A stretch of DNA of 44,922 nt. It comes from Gammaproteobacteria bacterium. Lineage in GTDB: Bacteria; Pseudomonadota; Gammaproteobacteria; Steroidobacterales; GCA-2729495. Of the stretch, positions 34,139 through 43,223 are shown piece by piece. The stretch is from NCBI GenBank assembly GCA_013001905.1, contig JABDLC010000065.1, positions 1 through 44,922 on the forward strand, given 5' to 3'. A program made the translations under genes and the position numbers. The notes under the pieces were generated by a model. That model saw only the letters and a list, made by a program, of their open reading frames with translations. It had not been told where the DNA came from and ran no database searches. Each line of letters begins with the position of its first letter. The stretch's first letter is position 1.

Positions 34139-34798
34139 ATGAGTAACCAGACCATAAGCCTCAGTGACGAGCTGTATGACTATCTGCTGGATGTCTCGCT
34201 GCGTGAACACCCGGTGCTGCAACGCCTGCGGGCAGAGACCATGACGCTCGAAATGTCGAACATGCAGATCGCGCCGGAGCAGGGGCAGTTCATGGCGCTG
34301 CTGCTGAAAATGATCAATGCGCGGCGCTATCTCGAGGTGGGGACCTTTACCGGGTACAGCGCGCTGGCTGCTGCGCTGGCCATGCCGGACGATGCGGAGG
34401 TCCATGCGTTGGACCTTAGCGAAGAATGGACCGATATCGCGCGTCAGTACTGGCAGGAAGCCGGCGTGGCGGACCGGGTGCAGCTGCACCTTGCGCCCGC
34501 CGCGGACACGCTGGCGACGATGCTGATTGAGGCCGCCGGGAGTTTTGATGCTGCTTTTATAGACGCGGACAAGACGGGTTATCAGGCCTACATAGACAGC
34601 ATTCATCCGCTGCTGCGCACCGGTGGCCTGCTGATGATCGATAACGTCCTGTGGGACGGTGCCGTGATTGATGCGACTGACGATAGCGAAGATACACAGG
34701 CGATACGCGCCGTGAATCGCTCCCTGGCTGATGATGAGCGCTGGGATCTGTCGATGGTGCCGATAGGTGACGGGCTGACACTCGCGCTTAAGCGCTGA
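34139..34798 (+). CDS. class I SAM-dependent O-methyltransferase
   Basis: A 219-residue soluble enzyme of the catechol/caffeoyl-CoA O-methyltransferase type (COG4122). The SAM-binding motif is RYLEVGTFTGYSALAAALAMP with the acidic partner in VHALDLSEEW, and the metal-binding and catalytic segment is FDAAFIDADKTGYQAYID, followed by LLMIDNVLWDGAVID. Divalent metal and a vicinal dihydroxy acceptor are usual for this family. It is divergent from the TauE/SafE gene and not obviously linked to the genes on its right. Confidence 0.88.
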   Translation: MSNQTISLSDELYDYLLDVSLREHPVLQRLRAETMTLEMSNMQIAPEQGQFMALLLKMINARRYLEVGTFTGYSALAAALAMPDDAEVHALDLSEEWTDIARQYWQEAGVADRVQLHLAPAADTLATMLIEAAGSFDAAFIDADKTGYQAYIDSIHPLLRTGGLLMIDNVLWDGAVIDATDDSEDTQAIRAVNRSLADDERWDLSMVPIGDGLTLALKR

Positions 34799-34816
34799 GC
34801 CGGATGCGGCGATAGC

Positions 34817-35662
34817 CTAGCTGCTGAACAGCTCGATGAGTTCGCCGGTCACGCCACGCATGACGCTGGTTTTGTCGTCAACGGCCGTCGCAGCCGGCGG
34901 CAGCGCGTCGCAGCTGAATCCGACCATCGCAATACCGGGGGGCAGGTAGCCGTCGTGTGCGATACGCGGGCCGACCTGGTCCGGCATTTCATCCACTTCA
35001 ATCAGTGATTCGCCGGCCAGACCGAGTGCGGCGATCGGATACAGCGTCTCGATAGACACGCCCAGTGCTTTGGAGAGCATGGTGACGCGGGATTCCACCA
35101 CCGGTGCTTTCGGCACACTGAAGGTGTCGTGATAGAAGTCCTGCAGGCCGTCCATCGTGGCGCCGCCCAGAATGACAATAAAGGTGCGGTCGACCGCGGA
35201 GCGCGCGGTGGGTACTGTCAGCCCGGGCACCGGGTTCTTAAACTCGGTCAGGTAGATAATTTCGTCAGCCGGGCCGCGCAGCTGCATCGCCCGGATGTCG
35301 TCGCTGAACGACAAATTGCGCGGCTCGCCGACAATCTCGAACGGCGAGTCGGCAACGACCTCGGCCATCGCATCGACGTTCTGCACCATGATCTCGGAAG
35401 CGTTCCAGCCATAGGTTGTCAGCGGCACGTAATCAGGGCTGGCCGGTGCGTTGACGAAGCGAAATTCGAAATCGTCCGCTGCAGCGGGTTGCAGCGTTAA
35501 AGAGTCAGATCCCGCCTGCGCCGGTGTGCCCCAGGCAGCGGCTTCCTCAGTGCTGACTTTGCCGCGCGCTGTGACACGGTATTCAAGAAAGCGGGTGTAG
35601 GCGGATTCGACGGCGTCCAGATCACTCGCGGTGATCGTGACTTTGCGTATATCACCAAGCAT
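34817..35662 (-). CDS. VOC/glyoxalase-fold protein
   Basis: A 281-residue protein that looks like two vicinal-oxygen-chelate modules: IRKVTITASDLDAVESAYTRFL at the start and a second beta-alpha-beta unit around RTFIVILGGATMDGLQDFYHDTF (about 155-180). The usual metal-binding His of the first strand (HVxLxVxDL) is replaced by Thr in KVTITASDL, so the site is altered. It starts five bases after the CoA-transferase gene on the same strand, so they form an operon. A role in handling an acyl-CoA or hydroxyacid intermediate is inference from context only. Confidence 0.6.
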   Translation of the reverse strand: MLGDIRKVTITASDLDAVESAYTRFLEYRVTARGKVSTEEAAAWGTPAQAGSDSLTLQPAAADDFEFRFVNAPASPDYVPLTTYGWNASEIMVQNVDAMAEVVADSPFEIVGEPRNLSFSDDIRAMQLRGPADEIIYLTEFKNPVPGLTVPTARSAVDRTFIVILGGATMDGLQDFYHDTFSVPKAPVVESRVTMLSKALGVSIETLYPIAALGLAGESLIEVDEMPDQVGPRIAHDGYLPPGIAMVGFSCDALPPAATAVDDKTSVMRGVTGELIELFSS

Positions 35663-35667
35663 GGGAG

Positions 35668-36882
35668 CTAAATGATGCCGCGTTCAGACAGGCCTGCCAT
35701 GTCGTCAGAGCTTTTCTGCAGCAGCTCGCCGAAGATTTCGTCGTTGTGTTCGCCAAGTTCAGGGCCGGGCCGGCGGATGCCGCCCGGTGTCTTGGACAGC
35801 TTCGGCGCGACGTTTTGCATCTTGAGTTCGCCGAATTGCGGATGCATCGTGGTTGCTATGGCTTCACGGGCCTGAAAGTGCGCATCTTCCAGCATGTCCG
35901 GTGTGGTGTAGATCTTGCCGGAAGGAATGCCGTACTCATCCATGAGGCGACCCACTTCTGCGGCAGGCAGTGTCATCGTCCATTCGGTAATCAGGTCATC
36001 AAGCTCTTTCTGCACCGCGCCACGCGCCGTGTGAGTAGCGTAGCGCTCGTTGGTGGCGAGCTCCGGCTTGCCCATGGCCTCAGCTAGGCGACCGAACACG
36101 GTGTCCTGATTCGCGGCGATCAGTATCATGCCGCCGTCTCCGCATTCGTAAATATTTGACGGCGCCACGTTCGGCAGAATCGCGCCGGTGCGTTCGCGGA
36201 TGTAACCGGCCTTGTCGTATTCGGTCACCAGCGATTCCATCATGTTTAACACGGCCTCGTAGATCGCGGAGTCGACAACCTGGCCTTCGCCGGTTTTTTC
36301 TTTGTGGTGCAGGGCGGACAATGCGCCAATGCACGCAAAAGTGGCGGCCAGCGAATCACCAATGGAGATGCCCATGCGACTCGGCGGCGTTGACGGGTCG
36401 CCGCATACGTAGCGCAAGCCGCCCATCGCTTCGCCTACCGCACCGAATCCGGCACGCGATGCATAAGGGCCGGTCTGACCAAAGCCCGATACGCGAATCA
36501 TGATGAGGCCCGGGTTAATTTTTTGCAGTTCGTCGTAACCGAGGCCCCAGCGTTCCATCGTGCCGGGGCGGAAATTCTCCAGCAAAAAGTCCGCTTCTTT
36601 GATCAACTCGCGGGCCAGATCCTGACCTTCCTGTTCGCGCAAATTGATCGTCACGGATTTCTTATTGCGAGCTACGACGGGCCACCACAACGATTTGCCG
36701 TGCGCCTTCTCGCGACCCCAGACTCGCATCGGGTCACCCTGATTCGGTGGTTCAACCTTGATCACTTCAGCACCGAAATCACCCAGGAGTTGGCCGCAGA
36801 ATGGTCCCGCAAGCAATGTGCCCATTTCCACAACGCGCAGCCCTTTAAGCGGGCCGGTGTTTTCGAGTTCGTCTGTAGCCAT
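35668..36882 (-). CDS. CaiB/BaiF-type class III CoA-transferase
   Basis: A 404-residue family III CoA-transferase. Family blocks include LKGLRVVEMGTLLAGPFCGQLLGDFGAEVIKVEPP at the N-terminus, ADFLLENFRPGTMERWGLGYDELQ, IMIRVSGFGQTGPYASRAGFG and GMGISIGDSLAATFA (here RMGISIGDSLAATFA). Such enzymes move CoA between carboxylic acids (formyl/oxalyl, carnitine, benzylsuccinate, itaconate, mesaconate). The substrate is not identifiable from sequence. It is divergent from the HMG-CoA-lyase-like gene with a 163-base gap, and the two probably act in one pathway. Confidence 0.9.
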   Translation of the reverse strand: MATDELENTGPLKGLRVVEMGTLLAGPFCGQLLGDFGAEVIKVEPPNQGDPMRVWGREKAHGKSLWWPVVARNKKSVTINLREQEGQDLARELIKEADFLLENFRPGTMERWGLGYDELQKINPGLIMIRVSGFGQTGPYASRAGFGAVGEAMGGLRYVCGDPSTPPSRMGISIGDSLAATFACIGALSALHHKEKTGEGQVVDSAIYEAVLNMMESLVTEYDKAGYIRERTGAILPNVAPSNIYECGDGGMILIAANQDTVFGRLAEAMGKPELATNERYATHTARGAVQKELDDLITEWTMTLPAAEVGRLMDEYGIPSGKIYTTPDMLEDAHFQAREAIATTMHPQFGELKMQNVAPKLSKTPGGIRRPGPELGEHNDEIFGELLQKSSDDMAGLSERGII

Positions 36883-37045
36883 GTGTTTCCCCTATCTACA
36901 GCGACCGGGCTGCGGGCCGGTCACCGGAAATTGCAATTATGTAGCTTGCGCGCCTTCGGCCAACATGTTCAATGTCAGTACGTGGTCGTATACAATGCGA
37001 GATTCAATTTTGAGCCTATTCGTCCCGTACCGCAAGGTTACAAGA

Positions 37046-37972
37046 GTGTCGCAAAAGAAAGTTTCTATTATTGAGGTCGGCCCTCGCGACGGCTTACAGA
37101 GCGAGCCTGAAATCCTCTCAACGGATACCAAGTTGACATTTATCAACAAGGCTATCGACGCCGGTATCCGACGCATGGAAGTCACGAGTTTTGTGCATCC
37201 GAAACGCGTGCCGCAGATGGCTGACGCGGAGGATGTTGTGCGCGGCTTGCCTGTGCGAGACGACTTTACCGCCATCGGACTGGTGTTGAATAAACGCGGT
37301 TTTGAAAGAGCACGCGATGTCGGCATTGACGAGATCGGCATGGCCGTGATCGCCAGCGAGACTTACAACCAGCGTAACAACGGCACCTCCACTCAGGGCT
37401 CGATTGACGCGTGGCTGGAAATGGCGGCAGAGGCCAAAAAAGAAGGCATGCGAGCGAATGTGATGGTGTCGTCTGCCTTCGGCTGTCCGTTCGAGGGAGA
37501 GGTGGCGTTGTCGCACGTGGTCGACATCGTCAAACAGCTGCTCGAAGAGATGCCGGTCGAGCTGGGTTTTGCTGACAGCATCGGCGTCGGTGTGCCCTCG
37601 CAGGTGACGGATATGATCGGGGCAGTGCGCGAAGTTGCGCCGGGTGTGCCGCTGCGCTTTCACTTTCACAATACCCGCAATACGGGCCTGGCCAACGCTA
37701 TGGCGGCCGTGCAGGCGGGCGTGGACTCACTGGATGCCAGTATTGCCGGTATCGGCGGGTGCCCGTTTGCCCCGGCGGCCACGGGCAATATTCCCACGGA
37801 TGACCTGCTCTATATGCTGGATCGCTCGGGGGTGGAAACCGGCGTGTCGCTGGATAAAATCGTAGAAGTGAGTCACTGGCTCGAGGAGCAGCTGGGTCGC
37901 CCGACACCGGCGATGCTGCCCAAAGCCGGTATCTTCCCGCAGATTGCGGAGCAGTATCAGGAAGCGAGCTGA
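37046..37972 (+). CDS. hydroxymethylglutaryl-CoA lyase family enzyme
   Basis: A 308-residue TIM-barrel lyase of the HMGL family. It begins KVSIIEVGPRDGLQSEPE (catalytic Arg and metal Asp), has FHFHNTRNTGLANAMAA (HxH metal ligands) and the active-site Cys loop GIGGCPFAPAATGNIPTDDLLYML. HMG-CoA lyase cleaves HMG-CoA to acetyl-CoA and acetoacetate; relatives act on citramalyl-CoA and similar 3-hydroxy-3-methyl acyl-CoAs, which fits a neighbouring CoA-transferase equally well. The start is the GTG at 37046; the frame is open for 96 codons upstream, but that part lacks family similarity and runs into the CoA-transferase gene. Confidence 0.88.
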   Translation: MSQKKVSIIEVGPRDGLQSEPEILSTDTKLTFINKAIDAGIRRMEVTSFVHPKRVPQMADAEDVVRGLPVRDDFTAIGLVLNKRGFERARDVGIDEIGMAVIASETYNQRNNGTSTQGSIDAWLEMAAEAKKEGMRANVMVSSAFGCPFEGEVALSHVVDIVKQLLEEMPVELGFADSIGVGVPSQVTDMIGAVREVAPGVPLRFHFHNTRNTGLANAMAAVQAGVDSLDASIAGIGGCPFAPAATGNIPTDDLLYMLDRSGVETGVSLDKIVEVSHWLEEQLGRPTPAMLPKAGIFPQIAEQYQEAS

Positions 37973-38149
37973 CAGCATCCGCGGCGCACACGGCGCTCCG
38001 GATTCAATGAAATCCGTGGTCGATGATTCGAAAATAAAAAGGCATCGGCGACACAAATAAACGACTACTAATATGTCCGGATTGCCCGGGCGTACCAGTG
38101 GTTTTGGTTGTATAAAGACACACAAGTTACTTAAGAGTAAGGGGTTACC

Positions 38150-40210
38150 ATGAGTTACCGGCTAGGCGTAGACGTCGGCGGAACATTTACCGATCTGATG
38201 TTGATCAGCGAAGACACCGGCGAGACGTTTACGGCGAAAGTTCCTTCCACACCTGAAGATTCATCAGTCGGCGTGCTGAACGGCATCGCGCGTATTTGTG
38301 ATGAATCCGGTGTCGACCCGCAGCAAATCGGTCGTGTGATGCACGGCACCACAGTGGCCACTAATGCAGTGTTGCAAGGCAAGGGGGCCAAGGTTGGTCT
38401 CGTCACGACAGCCGGCTATGAGCAGACTCTGCAGGTCGCCCGCTCGTTTTGTCCGGGTGGTCTGGGTGGCTGGGTCACGTTTAACAAGAATCCGTTGCTG
38501 GCGCCGCTTGAACTGACCATCGGCGCTGAAGAGCGCATGGACGCCAATGGCAAAATCGTGCGTGAGCTCGACGAAGACAAGCTGCGCGCAGACCTCGAAA
38601 CACTTAAGGCGACAGGCGAGGTTGAAGCACTGACCATTTGTTTCGTGAACGCGTATATCAACGATGCCAATGAACGCAAAGCGGCTGCGATTGCCCGAAA
38701 GGTGTTCGCCGACACGCCGGTTTCTGTGTCCAGTGAAGTGGTGCCGGAAATGCAGGAGTACGAGCGCACGGAAACGACCGTGATGAACTCGTATGTGCGG
38801 CCGGAGATGCAGCTGTACATCGATAATCTGCAGAACGCACTGTACAAGCGCATGGGCGAAGACACGCTGCTGTCGCTGCTGCGCTCTGACGGTGGTCTGG
38901 CTTCCGCACGCAGTGCGGCGGATTCGCCGGTGAACATGCTGATGTCCGGCCCGGCCGGCGGTGTGACCGGTGCCATCTACTTCTGCAGCCGAGCGGGTTA
39001 CGACAACATTCTGACTTTTGATATGGGCGGTACATCAACGGATGTCGCCTTGATTCAGAATTCCAAGGCCCGGGTGCGACGCGAGACCTTTGTCGGTGAC
39101 GTGAAAGTGCGGGCGCCGTCGGTTGACGTCCGGACGGTGGGCGCCGGCGGTGGTTCGATCGCTTTTGTGCCCGAACTCACCGGCGCGTTGCGTGTCGGCC
39201 CTGAATCCGCGGGTGCGGTGCCCGGTCCCGCTGCCTACATGAAAGGCGGTGACAAACCGACCGTGTGTGATGCCAACGTGGTGCTCGGCTACCTGCCTTC
39301 GGATGTGCAGCTGGGTGGCAAGATGGAAATCTCGAAAGAGGCCGCCGAGAAGGCAGTGCAGACCATCGCGGATCCTCTCGGCATTTCCATGCTGGAAGCG
39401 GCCGAAGGCATCATCAAGGTAGCTAACGAGGCCATGTTCGGTGCCTTGCGACTGGTCTCGGTGGAGCAGGGTTACGACCCGCGTGATTTTGCGCTGGTGT
39501 GTTTTGGTGGTGCAGGCCCGCTGCATGGGAATGCCATGGGCATCCTGTCGGATGCGTGGCCGGTCATTGTTCCTCCGGGTCCGGGTGTGTTGTGCGCCCG
39601 CGGGGATGCGACGACCACGGTGCAGGACGAAGCCACCCGGACTTACATCCGTCTGGCGCAAGACGTCACCGCGGATGAGCTGCTGAGCGACTTAAAGGTG
39701 CTTGAAGAGCGCGCCGCAAAGGCACTGATCGAAGACGGTATCGCCGCTGATGATATGGAGGTCGAGTATCAGGCCGACGTCCGTTACGCCGGACAGGCCT
39801 TCGAAATCTCGGTGGACTTCACCGAAGCTGAGTTGAAAGAACGCGGCGTCAACGTGATCACAGAGCAGTTCGATGACGAGCATGATCAGCTATTCAGCTT
39901 CAAGCTGACCGACGGCCACGAGATTCTGATGATCCGCGCCGTAGTGAAGGCCAAAGGTAAGGACATGGCCGCCGCGACCGTCGGTTCCGCTGATAAAGAT
40001 CTGAAAGACTGCCTGATCCACGAATCGAAGTTCCATTACCAGGGCGAGTGGCACGACGCGCCGCTGTATGATCGCAGTCTGCTGCACTCTGGCATTGTCG
40101 TCCCGGGCCCCTCCATCGTGATGGAGATGGACTCGACAACCGTAATCCTGCCGGGTCACGAGGCAGAGGTCGACCAGGTCGGCAACCTGCTCATCAACCC
40201 CAGCAAGTAA
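38150..40210 (+). CDS. hydantoinase/oxoprolinase A-type ATPase subunit
   Basis: A 686-residue protein of the HyuA/acetone-acetophenone carboxylase family. It has the actin-like ATPase signatures YRLGVDVGGTFTDLMLI and FDMGGTSTDVALI, MHGTTVATNAVLQGKGA, VRAPSVDVRTVGAGGGSIA and FALVCFGGAGPLHG. With the B subunit it forms an ATP-dependent complex that hydrolyses hydantoins or 5-oxoproline, or carboxylates ketones; family sequence alone does not decide. Ribosome-binding site AAGGGG sits six bases before the ATG. The 177-base gap upstream has no gene; it holds the inverted repeat TTACT-TAAG-AGTAA at 38127-38140 and a TATAAA at 38111. Confidence 0.9.
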   Translation: MSYRLGVDVGGTFTDLMLISEDTGETFTAKVPSTPEDSSVGVLNGIARICDESGVDPQQIGRVMHGTTVATNAVLQGKGAKVGLVTTAGYEQTLQVARSFCPGGLGGWVTFNKNPLLAPLELTIGAEERMDANGKIVRELDEDKLRADLETLKATGEVEALTICFVNAYINDANERKAAAIARKVFADTPVSVSSEVVPEMQEYERTETTVMNSYVRPEMQLYIDNLQNALYKRMGEDTLLSLLRSDGGLASARSAADSPVNMLMSGPAGGVTGAIYFCSRAGYDNILTFDMGGTSTDVALIQNSKARVRRETFVGDVKVRAPSVDVRTVGAGGGSIAFVPELTGALRVGPESAGAVPGPAAYMKGGDKPTVCDANVVLGYLPSDVQLGGKMEISKEAAEKAVQTIADPLGISMLEAAEGIIKVANEAMFGALRLVSVEQGYDPRDFALVCFGGAGPLHGNAMGILSDAWPVIVPPGPGVLCARGDATTTVQDEATRTYIRLAQDVTADELLSDLKVLEERAAKALIEDGIAADDMEVEYQADVRYAGQAFEISVDFTEAELKERGVNVITEQFDDEHDQLFSFKLTDGHEILMIRAVVKAKGKDMAAATVGSADKDLKDCLIHESKFHYQGEWHDAPLYDRSLLHSGIVVPGPSIVMEMDSTTVILPGHEAEVDQVGNLLINPSK

Positions 40211-40225
40211 GGCGAGGAGAGAATC

Positions 40226-42094
40226 ATGACTGCACGAATTATTGAAACCAACGACACTCCTCTCAAGAAGATTGAGGTTGAGGGCGTTACCGCCGATATC
40301 ATCGAAAACGCGCTGAAGAACGCACGTATCGAAATGGACGCGGTGTTGTTCCGCACGGCGATGTCACCGGGTATCCGCGAGCAGGGTGACTGCTTCCCGA
40401 TGATTGCCAACAAAGAAGGCAAGATGGTGGTCGGCCAGTTCGGCTCGTTCATCGGCCCGTTCATGGAAGCCTACGACGACGAGATCGAAGAAGGCGACAT
40501 CATCCTGACCAACGACCCGTACATGTGTAACGCGGCCGTATCTCACCTGCCGGACTGGCTGGTGCTGAAGCCGGTATTCAAGGATGGCCGCCACATTGCC
40601 TGGACCGCGATGTTCGGTCACATGTCTGACAACGGCGGCATGGTGCCTGGTTCCATCCCGATCAAGGCGACCAATATCTATCAGGAAGGTATCCGCATCC
40701 CGCCCATCAAGCTCTACAAGAAGGGCAACCTGCAGGAAGACGTGCTCGAACTGATCCTGCATAACGTGCGCACCTCACAGTGGAATCGCTTCGACCTCAA
40801 CGCCCTGGTGGCTGCCTGCAACACGGCCGCGCGCCGCTGCGTCGAAATTTCGGAGCGCTTCAGCGATGACATCTTCTTCAGTGCGATGGACATCATGCTG
40901 GAGCGTAACTACAACGCGATGAAATTCATCATCCAGAATTTCATTCCGGAAGAGCCGCGCGTCTTTGAAGATTACATCTGCGACGACGGCATGGGCATGG
41001 GGCCGTACAAAATCAAGTGCAAAATGTGGCGGGAAGGCGACGTTGCTCACTTTGACTTTACCGGTACCGACCCGCAGGCGCAGAGTTCGGTGAACTTCTA
41101 TCTCAATGAAGACATGTTCAAGATGTTCTTCGGTTCGTTCACGATTAACGTGGTTGATCCGCACATCGTGTTTAACGACGGGTTCTACGACCTGGTGGAA
41201 GTGACGATTCCGGAAGGTACGTTGCTGAAGCCGAAGTTCCCGGCCGCGATTTCCGGCCGCACCCACGCACTGGGCCGCATTTTTGATGTGCTCGGCGCGC
41301 TGCTGGGCTCCGGTGCACCGGAACAGATGCTCAACGCTGCAGGCTTCTCGGATTCGCCGCACCTGTTTTACTCCGGTTACGACACCCGTGAGGAGAAGAA
41401 CAGCGAGTACTTTCAGTTGTTCCAGATCGGTTTCGGCGGCGTTCCCGGCCGTCCGGCCGGTGACGGCCCCGACGGCCACTCGCTGTGGCCCGGTTTCACC
41501 AACGTGCCCAATGAGTTCATTGAGTCGTATTTCCCGCTGCGTATTGAGCGCTACGAGACGATCCCTGATTCCGGGGGCGCTGGTCTGCACCGTGGCGGCA
41601 ACGGCCTCAGTGTGGCGTACCGCTTCCTCTCGGACGGCGCTATTGCCATCCATGATGAGCGTTGGCTGACGTACCCCTGGGGTGTGCTCGGCGGTCAGGT
41701 CGGTATGCGTTCCACGAAGAAGCTGGTGAGGACCGACGGCTCTGAAGAATGGTTGCCGTCCAAGTGCGACGACATTCCGGTGAAGACAGGCGATCTGTTG
41801 TACTTCAACACGTGGGGCGGCGGCGGCTGGGGCGATCCGCTCGAGCGCGATCCGGCACTGGTGCTGGCGGACATCAAGCGCAATCTCGCGACTGAAGCGG
41901 GCGCCAAGGACTACGGTGTTGTCATCGAGGGCGGTGCTGTGAATGAGGCGGCGACCAAGGCACTGCGTGACGAAATGCGCGCGGCTCGCGGTGAAATCGG
42001 TGTGTTTAACTTCGGCCCGGATATCGAAGAATTGCGCGCGAATTGTCTGGCTGAGACCGGCCTTGAGCCGCCGGTCAAACCGGTATTTCGCTAG
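40226..42094 (+). CDS. hydantoinase/oxoprolinase B-type subunit
   Basis: A 622-residue HyuB-family protein. Diagnostic blocks are AMSPGIREQGDCFPMIANKEGKMVVGQFGSFIGPF near the N-terminus, GDIILTNDPYMCNAAVSHLPDWLVLKPVF, NGGMVPGS and, towards the end, PDSGGAGLHRGGNGLSVAYRF and TWGGGGWGDPLERDP. It pairs with the A subunit 15 bases upstream. At 622 residues it is at the long end of the hydantoinase B range and closer to acetophenone-carboxylase-type subunits. No further carboxylase subunit gene follows; a terminator ends the unit at 42122-42151. Confidence 0.9.
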   Translation: MTARIIETNDTPLKKIEVEGVTADIIENALKNARIEMDAVLFRTAMSPGIREQGDCFPMIANKEGKMVVGQFGSFIGPFMEAYDDEIEEGDIILTNDPYMCNAAVSHLPDWLVLKPVFKDGRHIAWTAMFGHMSDNGGMVPGSIPIKATNIYQEGIRIPPIKLYKKGNLQEDVLELILHNVRTSQWNRFDLNALVAACNTAARRCVEISERFSDDIFFSAMDIMLERNYNAMKFIIQNFIPEEPRVFEDYICDDGMGMGPYKIKCKMWREGDVAHFDFTGTDPQAQSSVNFYLNEDMFKMFFGSFTINVVDPHIVFNDGFYDLVEVTIPEGTLLKPKFPAAISGRTHALGRIFDVLGALLGSGAPEQMLNAAGFSDSPHLFYSGYDTREEKNSEYFQLFQIGFGGVPGRPAGDGPDGHSLWPGFTNVPNEFIESYFPLRIERYETIPDSGGAGLHRGGNGLSVAYRFLSDGAIAIHDERWLTYPWGVLGGQVGMRSTKKLVRTDGSEEWLPSKCDDIPVKTGDLLYFNTWGGGGWGDPLERDPALVLADIKRNLATEAGAKDYGVVIEGGAVNEAATKALRDEMRAARGEIGVFNFGPDIEELRANCLAETGLEPPVKPVFR

Positions 42095-42121
42095 ACCGAT
42101 GCCGGCACATCAGCCGCTATG

Positions 42122-42151
42122 AAAAAGCCCCGCAACCGCGGGGCTTTTTTT
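42122..42151. terminator. bidirectional intrinsic terminator
   Basis: A 7-bp stem GCCCCGC/GCGGGGC with an AACC loop is flanked by five As on the left and seven Ts on the right, so it can end both the hydantoinase B transcript and the convergent iclR transcript. Confidence 0.9.
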
Positions 42152-42192
42152 GTGTCGCTATACTGTACCGAGCGACTGATTTTCAGCGTGCG

Positions 42193-43008
42193 CTACTCGT
42201 CGAGATTTTTGAGCTGTGACTCGATCGGGTCGCGTTGATGCTGGCGCAGAAACTCTGCCGAAATGTCGCGGGCAGTTTGCTGCAAGCGGGGCACGAAGCG
42301 GTCGATCGCATCAGTCTCGGTGACCGCTGTGCTGGAGAAGCGCATCGTCAGCGCCGCCAATAAGCGCTCTTCCGCGATAATGGGCACGGCGATGCTGGTC
42401 TCATCGGACACGCGCCGTTTGCGGTGCCAGACCGCAAAACCGCGTTTGCGGTTTTCCACCAGCGTCTCGTAAATTTTCTTGCGATTACGCGCCGGCGCAT
42501 CCTCTTCGTCTTTGGACCGGGACAGCATGTCGAGCAGCGTGTCGCGCTGTTCTTTGGGGCAGAACGCCAGGTAGCACAGGCCTGCTGCGGAACCCAGGAT
42601 CGACACCCGGAATCCGGGGCCGCGTTTTTCGACGGCCAGCGGGCTGCGATGGTCGGTTGTTTGCCTGACCAGCATGCTGTTGCCTGACAGGGTCGCAATG
42701 GCGCAGGGCCAGACCAGTTCCTGACACAGGTCGTACATGTACTCGCGGGCCACCAGCGTGATCCAGGCTTCGTCGTCGAAGCCGTCACTGAGCCCACGGA
42801 CCATGATAGTGAGGCGATAGCGCTCGTCGCTGGTGGCACGATACGCATAGCCGGCGACGCAGAGGGTTTCCAGAATCCGGTAGGTGGTGGTGCGGGGCAG
42901 ATCGATCTCGCCGGCCACCTCGGAAACAGTCGCGCCGTTGTGCCGATTCAGCACATGTAACACTTCAAGTCCGCGTAATAAGGCTCTGATTGGGCGTGTA
43001 GAACTCAT
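42193..43008 (-). CDS. IclR-family transcriptional regulator
   Basis: A 271-residue regulator. The N-terminal winged helix-turn-helix (about 1-75) contains RALLRGLEVLHVLNRHNGATVSEVAGEIDLPRTTTYRILETL, and the C-terminal effector domain (about 85-255) has RGPGFRVSILGSAAGLCYLAF and RRVSDETSIAVPII. IclR proteins bind small organic acids and usually control adjacent catabolic genes, so this one probably governs the hydantoinase-type genes or the CoA-transferase/lyase pair. A well-formed promoter lies at 43043-43071. Confidence 0.9.
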   Translation of the reverse strand: MSSTRPIRALLRGLEVLHVLNRHNGATVSEVAGEIDLPRTTTYRILETLCVAGYAYRATSDERYRLTIMVRGLSDGFDDEAWITLVAREYMYDLCQELVWPCAIATLSGNSMLVRQTTDHRSPLAVEKRGPGFRVSILGSAAGLCYLAFCPKEQRDTLLDMLSRSKDEEDAPARNRKKIYETLVENRKRGFAVWHRKRRVSDETSIAVPIIAEERLLAALTMRFSSTAVTETDAIDRFVPRLQQTARDISAEFLRQHQRDPIESQLKNLDE

Positions 43009-43042
43009 GTGAGCGTGTACCGTTTAATCCGACAGGTGGTCA

Positions 43043-43071
43043 ATCATAATCTGGAGCTGATCTAAAGCCAA
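43043..43071 (-). promoter_or_regulatory. predicted promoter of the IclR-family gene
   Basis: Minus strand: TTGGCT (43071-43066), 17-base spacer, TATGAT (43048-43043, five of six to consensus). Transcription would begin near 43036, within a GTGGTC hexamer (43036-43041) that recurs in two other intergenic regions of this cluster. Confidence 0.55.
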
Positions 43072-43223
43072 TAGGCGAACAGCGCTTTGTTACAAGATGA
43101 TACAAGCGCCGTGAAATATGGGTTTCAACCATCAGCCTGCGGCGGATGTTTCGCGCTGCGGTGCTGCATGCGGCGTTTTGCTGGGCTAGTATGGCCGCTG
43201 AATTTTTCGGGGCAGGGTACGCA

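Noticed and set aside
36758-37045. N-terminal extension of the HMG-CoA-lyase-like protein by 96 codons
   Set aside because: The extension overlaps the CoA-transferase gene in antisense and has no family similarity; the GTG at 37046 begins exactly where the family does.
38127-38140. Inverted repeat TTACT-TAAG-AGTAA upstream of the hydantoinase A gene as an IclR operator
   Set aside because: Arms are only five bases and it lies between a possible -10 and the ribosome-binding site with no second copy; too weak to call.
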